From: Sordaria brevicollis
Taxonomy: Eukaryota > Ascomycota > Sordariomycetes > Sordariales > Sordariaceae
DNA length: 64,000 nt
Direction of reading: 5' to 3'
Assembly (NCBI GenBank): GCA_033439795.1
Contig: JAUTDP010000005.1
Span: forward strand, 2,323,001 to 2,387,000
Part shown: piece after piece, positions 1-11,616 of the stretch
How the letters are laid out: every line of letters starts with the position of its first letter
Position numbering within the stretch: the stretch's first letter is position 1
Notes under the pieces: model-generated
Databases searched by the model: none
What the model saw: the letters and a program-made list of their open reading frames with translations, nothing else
Told to the model about the DNA's origin: nothing
Translations under genes and position numbers: made by a program

Positions 1-993
1 TGGAGTGCGCGTGCTCTACTCTGGCTCATTCAAGGGCAAAACTACACACCGTTTAGTCAGACGCATGGCAAATGAACACGGAACCAACCAACTGACGAGA
101 TAATAAGCTGGACAAAGAGCAGGGAAGGGAAAGGCTCAAAATACGACAGGCGGGACTTGTCTACCAACTACGACTGATACCAGCACATCAGCACCTCTAC
201 TCCTACCTATTCACATCACAACACTACACCACACGAAACGCAACTACCCAGCGAAAAGCCAGCCACGCCGTGGTGTTCGGTTTGGATTTAGTCTTTTCTT
301 TTCACTTTTTGGTTGTATACTAGTCCCATTAGCGATTGACATCATAGTCGTGAGGTTTCAACTTTTCATATTTTGTCCTTGTATTCCGGCGAAAAAAAAT
401 AGAGTGAGAGATTAAGAGGAGAGCTGAAAGTAAAAGTGGGTGGGCGTTTTTGATTATTCCGTAACGTTTTACGCGAATATTTATCATGTTTTCGATTTCA
501 AGTGAAAAGAGGTGCGTGGGCCTTTTTAACTCGCTGTTTGTTGTGCCACTGACGTTTTGACTTCACATGCACTGCTTGCTACTAGAAGTCGAAGTTTCGC
601 GCGCTGAATTCAGATGCTGTATGTCATTAAGCCTCTTTGACTTTCTTATGGTGAATGGCAAAGCTGCTTGAGTGTCTGTCTCCTGTGTCTGTACTGTATG
701 CCGTATAATGCTAGGGCCCATGTTCCGATCTTCCCATCCATAACCTATTCCCAAACCCTTCTTCTTCGCTGTGTGTCTCTGTCCGGGAAAGTCATCCGGA
801 CTGGAACCGGATTATAACAAGAATGTCCTCACTTTCTGTCCCGTCCCACTGAGTTAATAATGATAAGACTCCCCATAACACCCATAAACCTGTAACCGTT
901 AGTTACCCCATACCGATGCCGAATCGTACGCCTTCCCCAATTCCCAATGAATTAAAATAAAAGTGACAAATTCTTTGAAACCGCACTGCAGTC
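1..993. other. Intergenic, no gene seen
   Basis: No reading frame here resembles a known protein or has convincing splice signals. The right part is probably the 3' untranslated region of fyv10, which is read leftward and stops at 994. There is an A-run near 392 and T/A-rich sequence from 290 to 500, but no repeat or RNA gene was recognised. Confidence 0.5.
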
Positions 994-2394
994 TCAAGCA
1001 AAGACCTTCTTCAAAGACGCCCGTGAGTATATCTCACCCGTCACCAGATCCTTGACCTTGTCATCCGCCAGACCGGCCTTGGCCGCATACTCATCCAATT
1101 TCGCCTGGCCGTACACGCGTCCGTTCGGCAAAAGCAGCAGGTCGTTATCCAGATGGCTCTTGCTATGGTGCGCATAGGGGACGTTCTTGGCCAGCTCGTT
1201 CAGCTCGATCGAGCAGATGGGGCACACGCTTGTCGTCATGCTCGTCTGGCTGTGGCCCGGTTGCGAGGAGGACGTCGTCGTTTGCGTGCCGTGGCAGGCG
1301 GGCGTTTTGAGAGCTGATAGACCGGATGACAGAGCCGTGTGTAGTAAGGGAAAGGTGGGAAGACCAAGGAGCTCGTTATGCGCGTCGACGAAGGCTCGGG
1401 CTAGCTTGTCCCATCGGTCGGCACTGTACCAGGCGGCATATTTAGGTGGCAGGTCTTTGTCGGTCGGTCTGTGGGCGAGTAAAGCAGCCATCTCGCGGAC
1501 TGTGAAGGGATATTGCTCTTGGAAGGGGGCAAGCCATTTCTTGGCGTGGGCGATGGCTTCGATGGACTTTTCTGGGGTGTTGAGGCGAAGGAGCTCGACG
1601 TATTCTTGGCAACGGAGGAGGAATTCGAGATTGGACTGTTGAATCAAGAGTTAGTTGATTGCTCTCTGGATATAGGTTTCGTAGGGAGAAGGAATTGAAG
1701 GTGTTGATATTGAGTGTCATCCTACCTGTAACTTTCGAAGCTCCTTCTTGTTGTTGGAGCACCAAACCAACGCCTCGCTGACGCTGCCATTCTGAAGAGA
1801 TTGCTTAATCTTGCTCATTGCTAGAAATGTTTCCACGTCTACCAGGTCGTGCATCTCGCGCTCGTTTGCTAGGGCCTGAGCAGAGGTGTTGTAATTGTGT
1901 CGTAGCATGTAATCGACCAGCAAGCGATCCAAACGTTTCCTAGACCAAGCCTCATATTTGACGTCGTCGACCGAATGCATGTCGGAAAGTTCACGCAGAT
2001 GCGCAACACGAGCATCAAGCTGCTTGTAAAGCCGTGTCTCCTCGTCGGCGTACGTTGATAGTTTGCGCTTCAAGGCGCGCATCCTGGTCAACATGGTATC
2101 GAGATTTTGCACGACATTTTCGGGCGATATCTTGCTGTCGATCGATGCTGTTGCGGTCTCCCTGAGAAGTTTGGTGAAGTTTGTCGAGTCTTTCTCGACT
2201 GTGAAGTGGGCAGTTCGGAAGTTCTTGCGAAGGAGTTCGTATGGGAGACGGAGCAGTGGTTGGTCCTAGAGATGAGGTCAAGGTGAGAGTTAGTTCAATA
2301 TTCTCGAATACGATGCCACGGAATACGTGAAGAGGCGACTTGCAAGTAGGAGATGGTTGTCGTGGTTTATCTTTGACGCTTCATGATCTGCCAT
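994..2394 (-). CDS. fyv10: GID/CTLH E3 ubiquitin ligase subunit Fyv10/Gid9
   Basis: Three exons: 2394-2344, 2265-1726 and 1635-994, giving 410 aa. The protein matches the Fyv10/Gid9/MAEA family, a core RING subunit of the GID (CTLH) ubiquitin ligase that marks gluconeogenic enzymes for degradation in yeast. A LisH motif lies at about residues 126-151 and a CTLH/CRA region follows. A C-terminal degenerate RING lies at about 335-366 with Cys335, Cys338 and a His-rich stretch (AHHSKSH). Intron 1 (2343-2266) begins GCAAGT rather than GT. Only this junction joins HDNHLLL to [10 protein letters not shown] in frame, so I accept a GC-AG intron. Intron 2 (1725-1636) has a normal GTAGGA donor and CAG acceptor. 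The short first exon is inferred from the reading frame and from family memory of the N-terminus. Confidence 0.9.
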
Positions 2395-2434
2395 CTTGGC
2401 AGGGCAGTAAGACACTGGTGAATTGCCAAGATGG
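2391..2434 (-). repeat. Inverted repeat around the fyv10 start codon
   Basis: An 11-bp perfect inverted repeat (CCATCTTGGCA at 2391-2401 and its complement at 2424-2434) is separated by 22 bases. In the fyv10 transcript the AUG at 2394 falls within one arm. A hairpin there could slow initiation; that role is inference. Confidence 0.5.
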
Positions 2435-4910
2435 TGTTCCGAGGCAAGTTGGAGCTCGAAAGTCCGGAGGTATTGGTGTAGTAGAACAAGAATCCAAAAA
2501 ACTAAAATGGGATGAAAGAAGGGCGGGTGCTACGTTGGTTGCGATACAGTGATGGGACGGCGGACCTGCGAAGATGAACATCAACGGCCACGGAGCCGGG
2601 CCTGCTTTCAGTGTGTCAGTCCCGTCGCACAAGCGCGGGAGCGGCTTCCCCACTGATGTCAACCTCCATTGGTTACCCCACCTCCCCACTCTGAACAGCT
2701 TACCTAGCGCTGCACAAGTTGCATAATCCCTACAGAGTGGACCACGCACCTAAGTACTGTGGAGGTACATAGCGACTTACAACAACGGTTTGCAAAAACG
2801 ACAACAGCACGACTGCATCTTCCACTTGAGATTGATTTACGGTTCTAAAGGCTTTTTTGGAAGGGCAAGAAACCCTCGTAGTGAGACAACAAAGATTTCA
2901 AAGTTTCCCGCGTAGGTAGGTTTTGTCGAGTCTTAACGATAGCTCAGGCTCCAAACGTGTTAGTGTAGCGACTCTGATAAGCACATGGCGAAACTGCGTG
3001 ATATCTTCTTGCTGTATTTGGCTTTTACATGATGGGCCTTTCGAGATGGAAGTTGATCAAGGCAGCAGTTTGCCATGGTAGCCTTCGAAACATCTACCCA
3101 CGCAGACCTGACAAGACTTGAGAAAGGCTGCCTGCCATCTTTCCACAACTGGTTTGAATCTTGTCCGTAAAGAGGGAGTGATCGAAGTTGATGGAGGGTC
3201 AGATGTTCGTGCTCGTGATCACAGTCACCTTAATCATGTGCAGGCCTGTCTCACACTGCCAATTCAAGAGGCATCAACGGCTTATTGTGAGAAAAAAAGA
3301 GAAGTTAAAGTGACCGCGGCGGGTCTTGGGGTGTGATCGAGTCGTTGCATTCACGATAACCAACGGGCCTTTGCAGTCAGGCACGGGGCTTTCCTTGTGC
3401 ATCGGAGAAATCTGTAGTCGCAAGAAGGCGACTTGATTCCTTTGAAGTATCATCCTGGTATATGTGCCCTCACCTTGGACAGCCACACTCACTTCCCGAG
3501 TTCACCAAAAGGATTGGAATCGGTCAAGTGGGAAAAGGCAAGCAAATGGGGAGGGATTTGGGTCGTATTATTTGGGCGCACGTGCCTGGAAATGGGATTA
3601 GGAGGCCGCACATGTGCTACCCGGTAGAGTCCTCGACGCCCTCCAGGGTGCCACTCTCTCGGTTTGATTTGACATGTTATTGTGCAACTGAAAGACAAGA
3701 TGCACGTCGTCGAAAATGACCTCAAAAGATGAAATGATGTTAAGAGAGCCAGGGTTGGTGTAAGTTGGAAAGATGGGGGAAGAGTCGATTTCCAAGTGCG
3801 GCCAGGCTGCACTAACAGAAAACTGGTGTGGGGACGGGACGGGGAATGGGCATTCGGGCATTCTTTCTCACATTTGCACTTTGAGCCATTTCGCATGGCC
3901 CGTGCACAGCTAGGTGTGCCTCTAGTCTTTTTATTATACAAGCCGGCGGCTCGACCCTCCTCGCCTGCCTCTCGCTCTGCTCACATGACTTTCTCCAGAT
4001 CACCGTGAACATCGAGAAAAGAGAGGCTTTGTTAGGCCTGACGGACGCAATAATCGAAACTGATTTTCCTCAAATAACCGGTACGTTTTCCATATTTAGT
4101 CTAATGATAACCCTTCCTTTTTTGATGCCCAGGTTTCTTTTTCCTGTTTTGCGATAAGTCGTTGTTCAGTTGTTGGTCCTTGCCGGTTTCCTCGAAGCGT
4201 TGGATGGGTCCCGGTCCGTCCTGATTGACGCAGTCACGAGTTTTGCACATGACCTCGACGCCCTCCTAAAGAATCCCAAGCGTCCCCGACCACCAAAAAC
4301 CTCTAGTCAAGGTATTTGCTTCACGATTCCATATGCCATTGCTCCCCGTCAACGCGAATGGAGTCCAGGCTGGTGGATGCACTCAATCAAAATTCGACGT
4401 CGAGCTCCAAATCGCTCTTGTTTCTCGCGAACCTTGCAACCGGCGTCTTTTCCCCTACAAGAACGTCGGTAGCATGGGCCGAGAGAACATCACCGTCTGC
4501 ATGCAATACAGACAAACCTTTGATCAGTCCTATACGTCGCTTCACGAACACGGATGCAACTCGTTAGAAGGACTGTACGGCGATAGCGGACGGTCCCCGC
4601 TGCCCTCCTTCTCAATCATATTTTGATCGGGTACCATTTGGCCAACTAGCAACATCATCGCAGCGGCATGTTAATTCCTGGTTGATGAAGACCGGAGCCG
4701 ACCACCATCTGGAGTTCTATCCCAAAACCCTTCACTACCCAAACACCACAGTGAAGCAAGTGCTTTGCTGGCGCCCATGCTGCTTGGGCTGTGGAGGCGA
4801 CATTTGCCTTCTTCTCTTCACCGGCTGCTGCCGATGCTTGTGATAAAAATAAAGTTTGAGGATGAAGGATTCACTTGACAACAGGCAATTGATCTGTGTT
4901 TGCCGTTAGC
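2395..4910. other. Intergenic between divergent fyv10 and bHLH gene
   Basis: About 2.5 kb with no supported gene. The frames are short, overlap on both strands and show no family resemblance. It must hold the promoters of both divergent genes. One E-box, CACGTG, lies at 3579-3584. Confidence 0.5.
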
Positions 4911-4917
4911 TATAAAA
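4911..4917 (+). promoter_or_regulatory. Candidate TATA box of the bHLH gene
   Basis: TATAAAA sits 66 bp before the ATG at 4977. If it is used, the 5' leader is very short. No other core element was recognised. Confidence 0.4.
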
Positions 4918-4976
4918 TGACTGACTGAGAGGTAGACACAAACTTTCCGGGTCTCTCCTGTCTTCGAAGTTTTAAA

Positions 4977-5948
4977 ATGGCTGCTCCCGTCGCGATGGAG
5001 CATCCCGATCTCACGGACCTCTCCCACACCCCGGGACAGAAGCGAAAGCGCGCGTCTGAATCCGCGTCGCCCGATTCACGCAGAAACAAACATCGCGGCG
5101 TTCCACCTGCGACAATGGCTGTCCCCGAGCCAGAGGCATTCCTTGAGAATGCTGTTAGCATCGCCCAAGCCGCTCATGATCATGTGAGCGCCGACGACTT
5201 TAACGCGCTGGCCCAGGCTGCCTCGGATCACACAGACACGGCCGATGCGAACAATGCTACTAACACTGCCGCCGCCGCCCTCAATATGTATCCGACCCTT
5301 CATGTCCCTCCACCGACTGAGGAGACCTTTGCGCCCCCGCCGCCTGGCCCAGAGATGCAGCACCATGATGAGAACGCCTATCACAACCCGTCTCCCGTCC
5401 AGCAGCCAGATGGCCTGCCACCCATGACCCCTCAGACATCTCTGCCACCACCCAATGGTGTACAACCTGAGCCACCAAAATGGGGAACTCCTATGCCGCC
5501 AAACAAGCCGGCTGTTGGCAGTGAGGAGTGGCACAAGATGAGGAAGGACAACCACAAAGAAGGCATGTGTTGAGCACCGCCATTAACCAGATCTAGAGCC
5601 TTGCTAACCAAAGCAACAGTCGAACGACGTCGTCGTGAAACCATCAACGAGGGAATCAATGAGCTTGCCAAGATTGTTCCCGGCTGTGAGAAGAACAAGG
5701 GATCCATTCTCCAGCGCGCCGTTCAGTTCATCACCCAGCTCAAAGAGAATGAGACTCAGAACATCGAGAAGTGGACCCTGGAGAAGCTGCTTACGGAGCA
5801 GGCTATCCAGGAGCTAAGTCAGTCCAACGACAAGCTCAAGCAGGAGGTCGATCGGCTGTTCCGCGAGAAAGAGATGTGGAAGAGCATCGCCGAGTCAGCC
5901 GGTTTACAGCCTCCCCAACCGAAAGAAGAACCGGAGGGCAGTAGCTAG
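4977..5948 (+). CDS. cbf1: Cbf1-like bHLH-zipper transcription factor
   Basis: Two exons, 4977-5562 and 5620-5948, 304 aa. The basic region reads HKEVERRRRE at about residues 193-202. It is followed by a helix-loop-helix (INEGINELAKIVPG, then GSILQRAVQFITQLKE) and a coiled-coil zipper rich in Leu and charged residues to about 290. This is the Cbf1/CPF1 type, which binds CACGTG E-boxes at centromeres and in sulfur, respiratory or ribosomal-protein promoters depending on the fungus. The N-terminal 180 residues are Pro/Ala/Asn-rich and probably disordered. The 57-nt intron begins GCATGT at 5563. Using GC as donor restores the invariant HKEVERRRRE. A GT donor six bases downstream (5569) is also in frame but inserts two residues into the basic region. 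The branch point TGCTAAC lies at 5602-5608. Confidence 0.9.
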
Positions 5949-7520
5949 AAGGATGCTGGCGAGGAGAAAGCTGCCGAGGAAGAATATCCGAGGGGGGAAA
6001 GATTATTAGGATGATTCTCTCCTACTTCTTCTTGAATCCTACTGAATGGGGTTCTTGGTCTGTGGAATTGTTTGGCGTTTTTTAGATGTTAATGTGGAGA
6101 AGGGTCTTTTTGTACCTCTGTCAGCGTCACTCTTCTGGCAATCATTTGTTCAGCATTGTTCTTTGAAGTACATCTCGAATCTGGTGCAATATTCATGTCT
6201 GGTAGCTCTTGGACGGTGGTGTGTGTTTGGAGCGAAGCCGTCAAGTAATTGCTAGGAAACATTCTTGGATCAACGAAACTCATCAATCATGGCAATCTCG
6301 AAATCTCAGTGGAGTTTATGAGTGTGTGAACTGTGTGGAGGAAGCTTCAAGTTAAGTTTGGGTTCGGTGATGGAGTTTGGAGACAGACACGGCAGGTCCC
6401 CAGATTCCAGTGGGGTTCAACGGAACTCAGCGGGGTCAAAGACGATCTGCTGATAGGCTGGAGATGACGCAGATGACTGATAGCTAGGATGTTGTGATAT
6501 GGCGCCCGATAACGATACTCTAACTTGGCTTCTTCCACTACCAACTACAGTTCGTACTACCATCACGAGGTGATAACAAGGGAGCGACCGACCGATCCAT
6601 CACAGGGTAACAGAAAAGAGATACCAAGAAGCAGATAAGATAGGATTCGGCACAAAGACAAAGAGCTCGGCGCGCGGCTGCAACGGGGTCAAAGGACGGA
6701 GCTGGTTCCATTGCCGTCAGCCGTGGTCGGAAGCCCATTTCTCGTCCCGTCTTGTTCTCACGATGCGATGATCTCGGGATATTTTGCCCCTATTAAGCGA
6801 TAGCTGACGTCGGGCCGTTCTCTGTACGTAAACAATTTCGTGTTGTCCTGCCCGTGTTGGCAAAGGCCAGTAACCCGCCCTGGCCGCTCGCTGCTGTAAG
6901 TGGGAAGTCTAGAACAGTCACCCAGACCCCAAGTATTCCAATCAGCTAATCATCTCCAATTAATGTACGTACTTACAATCCAATGTCGTCGTCCATCTCC
7001 AATTGCTGTCTTGACGTCTGTCCTATATCGGCTTCCCCGCTTTCATCTCATCATCTATTGTGGTAGTCTAGTGCGGTGGCATATTGGCATGGTGTCTTCC
7101 GCATGTTATACAAATATAAGCCGGCGATAGCCACTTCCCTTGACTTCCTGACTTCGCTTTTGTTTACTCCCTTCATCCATCGTACCTTTCCTCTTTCTGG
7201 CCAGCTCACCTCATTGAAAGTGAGTGGCGTTCAACAACAAACTTCCTCTTCTCCGGATTACTACACTGCAGGTATCAGCTGAGAAGGTTTCATCCGCTTC
7301 TCCGAATCTCCCAGCTCTTTTACTTCTTCGTGTTACTTCTTCGTAAGTCCCAATCGATCTTTCTGTTTTGCTGTTATGATAACACAGGACCATTGACTTA
7401 CACAACACCCCTCAAAGAAGTGATCACAGGTTGGGCAACAGAAGACTTGAATTGGAGATTGGTTGTATAAATAACCATCTCAGACGAACCACGGGCCAGC
7501 ATCATCACAAGTGACGCCAA
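5949..7520. other. Intergenic: 3' end of bHLH gene and GABA transaminase promoter
   Basis: No gene recognised. A TATAAG sequence at 7115-7120, about 400 bp before the next ATG, may be a core promoter. The stretch from about 7200 to 7520 is pyrimidine-rich and looks like a 5' leader, possibly with an intron. Confidence 0.45.
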
Positions 7521-9122
7521 ATGGCCTCCAGACTTCTTAGGACTAGCGGCCTTCGTGCCGTGTCTACTGTTGCTTCGACAACAGTTCGCCCTACTGCCGT
7601 TTCCGCAGTTCATCAGTTCTCGGCTGCCCGTCGTCAGTTCTCTGCTTCTACCAGCAAGATGTCATCATTCTACGAGAACTGGGAGCCCGAGGGACCCACG
7701 GTCAAGACCGAGATCCCTGGCCCCAAGGCCCAGGAGGCCATCAAGGAGCTTCATGAGGTCTTTGACACCCGGAGCTTAAACATGCTCACTGATTACCAGA
7801 AGAGCGTTGGTAACTACATTGCTGATCCTGACGGCAATGTGCTGCTTGATGTGTAAGTGATCATGAATTTCTGACCAAAAAGACAGAATACTAACCGGCA
7901 CTCCAGCTACGCCCAAATCGCCTCCATCCCCATTGGCTACAACAACCCCGTCCTTCACGAGGCCGCTCTCAGCTCCGCCATGATCAACGGCATCATCAAC
8001 CGTCCCGCCCTCGGCAACTTCCCTCCCTCTGACTGGGCCTCCGTCCTCAAGACGGGCATCCTCAAAGTCGCCCCCAAGGGTCTCGACCAAGTCTTCACCG
8101 CAATGGCCGGCTCCGATGCCAACGAAACCGCCTACAAGGCCGCCTTCATGTGGCGTCGCCAAAAGGAGCGCGGCGGCTCTCACGTCGAGTTCACCGCCGA
8201 AGAGATGGAATCCGCCATGCTGAACCAAACACCCCCCGGCTCCACGCCGCTTTCCATTTTATCGTTCAAGACTGGCTTCCACGGCCGCCTTTTCGGCTCC
8301 TTGTCAACCACTCGCTCCAAGCCAATCCACAAGCTCGACATCCCCGCCTTCGACTGGCCCCAAGCCACTTTCCCCTCGCTTAAATACCCCCTCGAGGAAC
8401 ACGCCGAAGAAAACGCCGCGGCCGAGCAAGCAGCCCTCGACGAAGTCGAGCATCTCCTGACCACATACCACCACCCGCCCGCCGCCGTCGTTGTGGAACC
8501 CATCCAGTCTGAGGGAGGCGACAACCATGCTTCCCCAGCTTTCTTCCGCGGTCTGCGCGCTTTGACCAAGAAGCACGACGTTTTGCTGATCGTCGACGAA
8601 GTCCAGACCGGTGTGGGAGCGACGGGCAAGTTCTGGGCTCACGACCACTGGAACTTGCAGGATCCGCCTGATATGGTGACGTTCTCCAAAAAGGCGCAGA
8701 CAGCGGGTTACTACTTTGGAAACCCCGAGTTGAGGCCCAACAAGCCTTATAGACAGTTTAACACTTGGATGGGCGATCCGGCGCGCGCGTTGTTGTTTAA
8801 GGCCATTATTGGGGAGATTGAACGCCTTGGACTCGTCGAAAACACCGCCAAGGTGGGTGATTATTTGTACGGAAAGTTGGAGGCGCTGGCGGAGAAGTAC
8901 CCGGGTCAGTTTGAGAATTTGCGCGGAAAGGGCCAGGGAACGTTTATCGCTTTTGATAACCCCCGGAGAGACGAGTTTTTGGCGAGGGCGAAGAAGGCTG
9001 GCGTGAACATTGGTGGTAGCGGACAGAGCGCGGTTAGGCTAAGGCCGATGTTGATTTTCCAGGAGAAGCATGCGGACATTTTGTGCGATGCTTTGGAGAA
9101 GGTCGTCAAGTCTTTCAACTAA
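7521..9122 (+). CDS. uga1: 4-aminobutyrate (GABA) transaminase, mitochondrial
   Basis: Two exons, 7521-7852 and 7907-9122, 515 aa. This is a class III PLP-dependent aminotransferase that converts GABA and 2-oxoglutarate to succinic semialdehyde and glutamate (GABA shunt). The PLP lysine lies in the FSKKAQT motif (Lys372/373), and the preceding DEVQTGVG segment holds the PLP-binding Asp. The first 45 residues are rich in Arg, Ser and Ala with no acid (SRLLRTSGLR), typical of a mitochondrial presequence. A second in-frame Met at residue 47 (MSSFYENWEP) starts exactly where the conserved enzyme starts. The 54-nt intron (GTAAGT to CAG) joins NVLLDV to YAQIASIPIG. Length fits the family plus a presequence. 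Confidence 0.95.
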
Positions 9123-9691
9123 GGGGAAGGATGGATGGCTATGTTGTTGATGATAGCTATGTCATTTTTTAAGGCTTGTTTCGGTTTATTCACTCAAGGG
9201 GCCAGAAAAACAGAATGGCAAAGCGAGTGTTCCATCTTTAGCAGCGGGAGTTGGGAATGACATCAAGTAATGAATTCATCTATCAACATATGGAATCTGA
9301 CAATGTTGGTTCATGAGGCTGATCGCCTGATTCTCATTTTTTTGAAGGCATAACAATGTCCTTATTAGAATCTCGTCCATGTTATGCAATCGCACTTGTG
9401 AAGAAGAATGGCAAGCGTTAACCAACCACGAAGAATTGAAAATGACCATAGATATTAATGACAACGATAGCATCAAGTATGAACGCTCTGCTTCGGTGCA
9501 AACGCCAGCCAGTATTATCATACAACTCCGTGCTCGCTCATGCCAATGATCAATCTATGCAACACGTCGCAATCTTCATCTGTTCCAACCATAAACCTAA
9601 ATATCAAGATCGTATGCGTCATATCCATATACACTACAAACAAGCACTATCCAGAACGCCTTCATCCTACCAGCTTCTCATAGCAGCCTCT
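9123..9691. other. Shared 3' region of two convergent genes
   Basis: Lies between the ends of the GABA transaminase and alkaline phosphatase genes. It contains only untranslated-looking A/T-rich sequence. Confidence 0.6.
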
Positions 9692-11616
9692 TTACAGCAA
9701 ATGACCATAAAGCCCCGCCTCAAACCCGCCATGAGCAAGCCCGTCAACCGCATACTCAGTCGACGCCTTCTCAATCTTCTCCAACTCCTGCTTTGAGGGG
9801 GTCTTGTCGCCCAACTTCTTGACCAGCTCCTTGGTAATATCCTCCACCTCGCTGTCAAGCTCAAGCCACCCGCGCAAGAACTTGCCCACGTCCGTGTTCT
9901 CCACGTTGCCCCTGATCTTCTCGGTGCCGCGGCCGCCCGAGCTGTAGATGTTCACGTCCACGGCGCTGTGGCCGTGCGTGCTCCAGCCGACGCGGGCGCG
10001 GACGCTGACCATGCGGGCAAACAGCTGGATGGCCAGGGCCGGGTTGGATGCGATCGAGTTGAGCTCGACCTCGGAGGCGTCGTTGATGTTGAGGTGCTTG
10101 ACCACGAGCTCGTCGTTGATCCACTTGAGTAGGGATTCGCCGTTGTCGCCGGTCTCGGCGATGTGCTTGAGGAGTTGGACGGTGAGGTACTCGGATGAGG
10201 CGTTGGCGCGGGCCAGGACGGTGGGGTGCCAGTTATAGACGGGGAGTTCGGAGGGCGCCTCTGGAAGGGTGTTAGTTATCTGTCAATGGTTGGAGAATAA
10301 AAAGGGGAGGGAAGAAAACATACGCCAAGCAGTGGAAAGACCACCAGTCTCATGATCGCTCGTGGCAACCAAGATGGTCTCGGTGTCGGACTTCTCGATA
10401 AAGTCAAGAACGGACTTGAACGTCTTGTCGTACTCAAGCACCTCACGAACCTGAGCAGCAGGGTCGTTGATGTGGCCGGCATGGTCGATTCTGCTGCCCT
10501 CAATCATGAGGAAGAAACCCTTCTCGCTGTCCTTGGTCGCCTCCGAGAGCGCCTTGAGAGCCGTGGCAGCCATCTCGCTCAAGCTGGGGTACACATCGGC
10601 CATGTTGCGTCGATCGATTTCGAACGGAACATCCGTGGTCGCAAACAGACCCAGCTGAGGCAGGGAGACGTTATTGCCCAGGCCGAGGGAATCAAAACCG
10701 GCGCGGTCGTCAACGTAGTTCCAGCCGTACTTCTCCTGAGCGAGCTTGGTAACGTCGATATCGTCCTGTCTGCAGCTGCCAGGGGTGCCCTTAGGCAGGA
10801 AGTGGCATCGGCCGCCGCCCAGCATGAGATCGACAACGCGGCCGAGAGGACCATGGCCAACTTCATGCAATGCAATCTCGTCGCCCTGCATGCGGTGGAA
10901 GACGTGGGCGGCGAAGCAGGCAGGAGTGGCATCCGTGATATCGGTGGTCACCACCAGGCCGGTATGGTACCCAGCACGCTTGGCAGCCTCGAGAACGGTA
11001 CCGCAAGGCTTGTGATCGGGAAGCATCGAGATAGCGCCATTGTAACTCTTGAGACCGCACGAGAAGGCCGTGGCGCCAGCAGCAGAGTCGGTTACCAAGC
11101 TGTTGCTCGAGCGCGTGCGCGAGGTGCCCCAGAAGTGACGGTCGAGGGTGAGGGTATCGTCGATAGGCAAGTCCTGGGTGAGCTGGCGGAACGAGCGAGT
11201 GAGAGAGAGCGAGGCAGGCCCCATGCCGTCGGAGACCATGAAGACCAAGTTGCGCTTGCCGCTGGGAGCATCGCTATGCTTCTTGCCGCCGGCTATCGAG
11301 GAGGAGTCAGAGACGGCTGCCGGTGAGGTAGTCGACGAGTGTTGGGTGGAGTTACTGTGCTGGATCACCACGGCCAGAACTATTACGGCGGCGGTAGCCA
11401 CGAGAGCCCAGGTGAAAAGTGCAAGCTCGCGCCATCGTGACCTGGGAGCGGCGTTGTTGTCATTGTCGCGGTCGTCATGCCGGCGATCGGGAGACTGGTC
11501 GTCGGCCAACAATGGCCTGCGTTCCGGAGACGGCGCCTGTGGATCTCCCGGTTAACATTCTGAAGTCTTCTACTCTTTGTAGAACGGGAGCATATAGAGA
11601 ACCTTTCACTTACCAT
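9692..11616 (-). CDS. pho8: Vacuolar alkaline phosphatase, Pho8 type
   Basis: Proposed exons: 11616-11614 (ATG alone), 11536-10324 and 10260-9692, 594 aa. It is an alkaline phosphatase with the nucleophile Ser152 in TDSAAGATAF, metal ligands in VSDGMG, and ATSDHETGG near the middle. It has a type II membrane anchor (about residues 39-59) behind a short charged cytosolic tail, as in the vacuolar, phosphate-repressible enzymes. The frame of exon 2 has no ATG before the anchor, and a TAA blocks it upstream. A GTAAGT donor directly after an ATG (11613) and the CCACAG acceptor at 11537 give the start MAPSPERRPLLADDQ. That tail contains an ExxxLL acidic dileucine signal, as expected for AP-3 sorting to the vacuole, which supports the model. 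Intron 2 (10323-10261) is GTATGT to CAG. The start assignment is less sure than the rest. Confidence 0.9.

Noticed and set aside
5569..5619. GT donor as the main splice site of the bHLH intron
   Set aside because: It would put Gly-Met-Phe in place of the invariant Val of the basic region; kept only as a possible minor isoform.
10352..11326. 324-codon open frame on the + strand
   Set aside because: It is antisense to the alkaline phosphatase exon. The open frame results from C/G-ending codons, and the translation has no family resemblance.
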